Source: Acanthaster planci | Lineage: Eukaryota > Echinodermata > Asteroidea > Valvatida > Acanthasteridae | DNA length: 64,000 nt | Reading direction: 5' to 3' | Assembly: GCF_001949145.1 (NCBI RefSeq) | Contig: NW_019091370.1 | Coordinates: 874,446-938,445, forward strand | Shown: positions 61,901-64,000 of the stretch, piece by piece | How the letters are laid out: each line of letters starts with the position of its first letter | Position numbering within the stretch: the stretch's first letter is position 1 | Notes under the pieces: model-generated | Seen by the model: only the letters and a program-made list of their open reading frames with translations | What the model was told of the DNA's origin: nothing | Database searches by the model: none | Translations under genes and position numbers: made by a program

Positions 61901-63842
61901 CGCCAAGAAACAGATGTCCGCCTTCGGTGGGATGGTCGTCTTCGAGATGGCTGATGGACTTCAAGCGGCTAAGACTCTGACTGAGGTGAGTCCCAGAGCT
62001 CCAGCTAAAGACCTTAAGGTGCATGCCTAGGCTGTGTGTGTAAAAATGCTCATTAGCTTAGAGCAAGTCAGCCGAGGGCGCCATGTACATCTTTCTTTGA
62101 TTCACATGCATTGACACAGTGGCCATTTTCATTCAAAGTGATGATGGCTAACCGGAACGTATCGTCCTAAAATGCTGTCGTACTACGACCGAGTGATGCT
62201 CAAGTTGAGGTTTTCATAGTATCCGTCCAGATCTAGATTGAATGACATCTTAACATCCAAGAATACCCAATGCCATAGCATGGTCAATGTTCAAACGTGT
62301 TCCAGCAAATGCTGTAGGTGGTGCTGCATTATGTCTATACTGTTCCATACTCTTGAACCATTCCCATTGATAGGCTCAAAATAGTCCCTGGAGGTTTAGG
62401 GTGTACGTCGCCAGGCAGGGCTAGGGCAGGGCTGAGCTTTGTAGCAAGTATAACTTTTAACCTGTACATGTAGTCTTGGAGTTTTGCAAAAGTGAAAATA
62501 CTTCAAGATATGTCACAGAAATCTTGACCAAATGACCACCAAAGATCAGCATTGGTAAAGTCCAGCTTTGTAAAGGACTGTGGTTGTGATCTCTTGTTGT
62601 TTTCTAAAAGCTGGTGTTTTGGGCTGAAAGTAACACCAAACCAGGGACAGTTTTCGATGTGGAACAATAACTTTGCAAGTAGTTCAGAAGTATGCATGGA
62701 GCTGATGATGGGATTTCATTGTATTGTAAGGAGTTAGGATTAGCTTCTGACCTTGACTTGTGTCCACAGGCAGGGTTGTTTACTCAATCTGCCACATTGA
62801 TGACTAGTTTCAACTACAGCTCCCCGTTCTTTTGTGAACGTATGCATGCCTCTGAAACTTCACGTAGAACGCTAGGTTGCCTGTGGAGGTTTAAACACTC
62901 TTTATATTTGCTGTCTTGTCTTGCGTTTAAGTGCAGTGTTTTATGGAGATTGACTTTTCACAGAGTGACGGAATCCCCCGTACCCAAGAGTGTTTTTGTC
63001 AGTCATTTTCTGAAAGATTCCAGTGAAGCTCGTGCCTCGCTCTTCAGTGATTGGACCCTATCGTTTTTGCTTTCAGTCGGTGAAGCTGATCACCTTAGCC
63101 GTGTCCCTGGGTTCCATCGAGAGTCTAATTGAGCACCCGGCCTCAATGACCCATGGCCCTTATCTCATGACCGCGGAGGACAGACGGGAAGGAGGAATCT
63201 CAGACGGACTTGTCAGAATGAGGTGAAGTTGACATGGATGATCAAGAGTTTGTGGGATAAGGTTGGGGAGGAGTTTGGGGAAAGGTTTTTGTTGGATATG
63301 AAAAAATAAAATTACCAAAATGGAAGGGGAAAGAATGGGACAGGATAAGTTCTCAAGCTGATTTTTGGTTTAATGTCATTTTGTGAGATTTATGGCAGCA
63401 GCTAGGGTCTGAGCTGGGCCCAATTTCATGGCGCTGCTTACCGCAAGCAAAAATAAGCACTTATTGAGTAGAAAATTCTGTGCTTTTGCCAAATGTTTTT
63501 CATGGGTTAACGAATAATTTTGGCTTGTGCACATGCGTACGTTCAGTAACTAAGGATTCTGTGCTTAAAGGGTTAGCGCAGAGTTTTTCTGCTTGTGTGG
63601 TTAGTGCAGAAAGGAGATCGTAAGCACGGAATTCTGCAGTAAGTAGTGCCATGAAATTGGGCCCTGTTTGGGGTAACTTCAATTTTTGGTAATAATTCAG
63701 TTTAATGCCCACCGATTTCCAAAAATATTTTTATGGCCGTGTTGATGTAGACTTGATTCTTAATTTCCCGTCTTCCAGTGTTGGCATCGAGAATGCGGAT
63801 GACCTAATCCGAGATCTTGAACAAGCTTTTGCAAAAGTGTGA
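52979..63842 (+). CDS. Cys/Met metabolism PLP enzyme, methionine gamma-lyase-like, copy B
   Basis: Nine exons: 52979-53233, 56204-56362, 57443-57577, 58141-58313, 59738-59849, 60222-60335, 61851-61985, 63077-63222 and 63779-63842; 430 aa. Every exon has the same length and phase as in copy A, while the introns are longer and unalike, so the pair is a tandem duplication. Conserved features are IYSR, SSGIG (Met to Ile at the phosphate loop), a PLP-stacking Tyr in APNSAY, MVDSTF, HSCTKY with the PLP lysine K243, AVSLG and LVRMS. All catalytic residues remain, so it should be active. Differences cluster in exons 3, 4 and 5, near the substrate entrance in family structures, and could change substrate range. 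The start ATG has A at -3 and G at +4. An upstream exon could extend the protein, because the frame is open back to the acceptor at 52947. Confidence 0.94.
53325..53470 (+). repeat. Dispersed repeat, copy 2 (pair at 5360-5530)
   Basis: Shares GTAAGTGTGACATCACTT, CACACCCACT, AGAGTTACATG and CAACTTCAGC with 5360-5530, with internal deletions and substitutions. Confidence 0.55.
55450..55838 (-). repeat. Dispersed repeat rich in GGAGGATT, copy 2
   Basis: On the minus strand it starts CTAACCCTGCCGTTCCTCAA and contains GGAGGATTGAGGCTGAAAGG, ATTCATGCCCAGATTATATG and CACTGCCTCAACATAATG, in the same order as the copy in the RPL13 intron. Confidence 0.7.
56363..59737 (+). other. Copy B introns 2-4 (between exons 2 and 5)
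   Basis: Contains coding exons 57443-57577 and 58141-58313. The only non-coding structure recognised is a foldback repeat at 57160-57315. The other stretches over 300 bases show AT-rich sequence only. Confidence 0.6.
57160..57315. repeat. Dispersed foldback-type repeat, copy 2
   Basis: The left half (about 57160-57217) is an imperfect reverse complement of the right half (57243-57315). AACTGGTTAGCCAATCACAG pairs with TTGTGATTGGTCAACGTGTT. The right half matches 28515-28610. Confidence 0.65.
59850..63076 (+). other. Copy B introns 5-7
   Basis: Contains exons 60222-60335 and 61851-61985 and a foldback element at 60812-60934. The remaining sequence shows nothing I can support, including between 61986 and 63076. 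Confidence 0.6.
60812..60934. repeat. 120-bp foldback element
   Basis: The left arm GGTCCGAATCGGCTACGGC (60817-60835) is the inverse of GCCGTAGCCAATTGATTCGG plus ACC (60902-60924), apart from four extra bases. GGCCT and AGGCC extend the arms outward. Typical of a short MITE; no coding capacity. Confidence 0.75.
63416..63664. mobile_element. MITE with GGGCCCAATTTCATGG terminal inverted repeats
   Basis: 249 bp starting GGGCCCAATTTCATGGCGCT and ending in the inverse, GCCATGAAATTGGGCCC. The termini are perfect inverted repeats for 17 bp, with further imperfect pairing (CTGCTTACCGC, GCAGTAAGTAG). The interior has AAGCACTTAT and related words. It lies in the last intron of copy B. There is no transposase. 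Confidence 0.85.
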
Positions 63843-63943
63843 AGAAGATTTCGCCAAGAAACCTCATGACCTCCTCTACTAACATTTCTTTTAAGGAGTT
63901 TAATGAAATATATTTTAGTTTGGGTTTATTCTTCAATTCAGAC

Positions 63944-63949
63944 ATTAAA
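63944..63949 (+). promoter_or_regulatory. Probable poly(A) signal of copy B
   Basis: ATTAAA lies 102 nt after the stop codon, at about the same distance as the ATTAAA after copy A. Confidence 0.5.
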
Positions 63950-64000
63950 TCTTGCTCATATGGAACCAGAATTTCCCATTTTTCTTGTCATCAACTTGTT

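Overview
This is a window of animal nuclear DNA. Coding sequence is confined to short, relatively GC-rich exons separated by GT-AG introns. The rest is AT-rich sequence holding many short foldback, TTAA-flanked and dispersed repeats. The 60S ribosomal protein L13 sequence, the intron-rich genes and the repeat content suggest a marine invertebrate, probably a non-vertebrate deuterostome and perhaps an echinoderm. That assignment is an inference; nothing here fixes the species. I see no bacterial-style operon, CRISPR array, rRNA gene or tRNA gene.

Four protein-coding genes can be rebuilt exon by exon with matching splice phases. (1) RPL13 (+, coding exons between 688 and 3729, 214 aa) encodes ribosomal protein eL13. 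(2) A five-exon minus-strand gene (coding exons from 42266 down to 6255, 434 aa) encodes a membrane-anchored FAD-dependent monooxygenase-like protein. It has a GxGxxG motif, an ADG motif and a GDA motif, and its sequence around these recalls the MICAL/PHBH flavoprotein class. It spans 36 kb, 22.7 kb of which is its first intron. (3) and (4) are two tandem nine-exon plus-strand genes (45685-49956 and 52979-63842). Each encodes a 430-aa fold-type I PLP enzyme of the cystathionine gamma-lyase/methionine gamma-lyase (Cys/Met metabolism) family. Corresponding exons have identical lengths and phases, so they arose by tandem duplication.

Layout: 1-687 is upstream sequence with a MITE. RPL13 occupies 688 to about 3900. 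From 3900 to 6254 is the gap between the convergent ends of RPL13 and the flavoprotein gene. From 6255 to 42266 is the flavoprotein gene, mostly intron and packed with repeats: a 25-bp minisatellite, a perfect 22-bp-arm hairpin, foldback elements, and a dispersed family with one copy split by a younger insertion. The spacer 42267-45684 is flanked head to head by the flavoprotein gene and PLP-lyase copy A. Copy A, a 3-kb spacer and copy B run to the end.

Functionally, RPL13 is housekeeping. The two PLP enzymes probably cleave or rearrange sulfur amino acids. They have Val where cystathionine gamma-lyase has its specificity Glu, which points to a methionine gamma-lyase-like activity. The head-to-head flavoprotein has no assigned substrate. 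A functional link to the sulfur lyases is only a hypothesis based on position.
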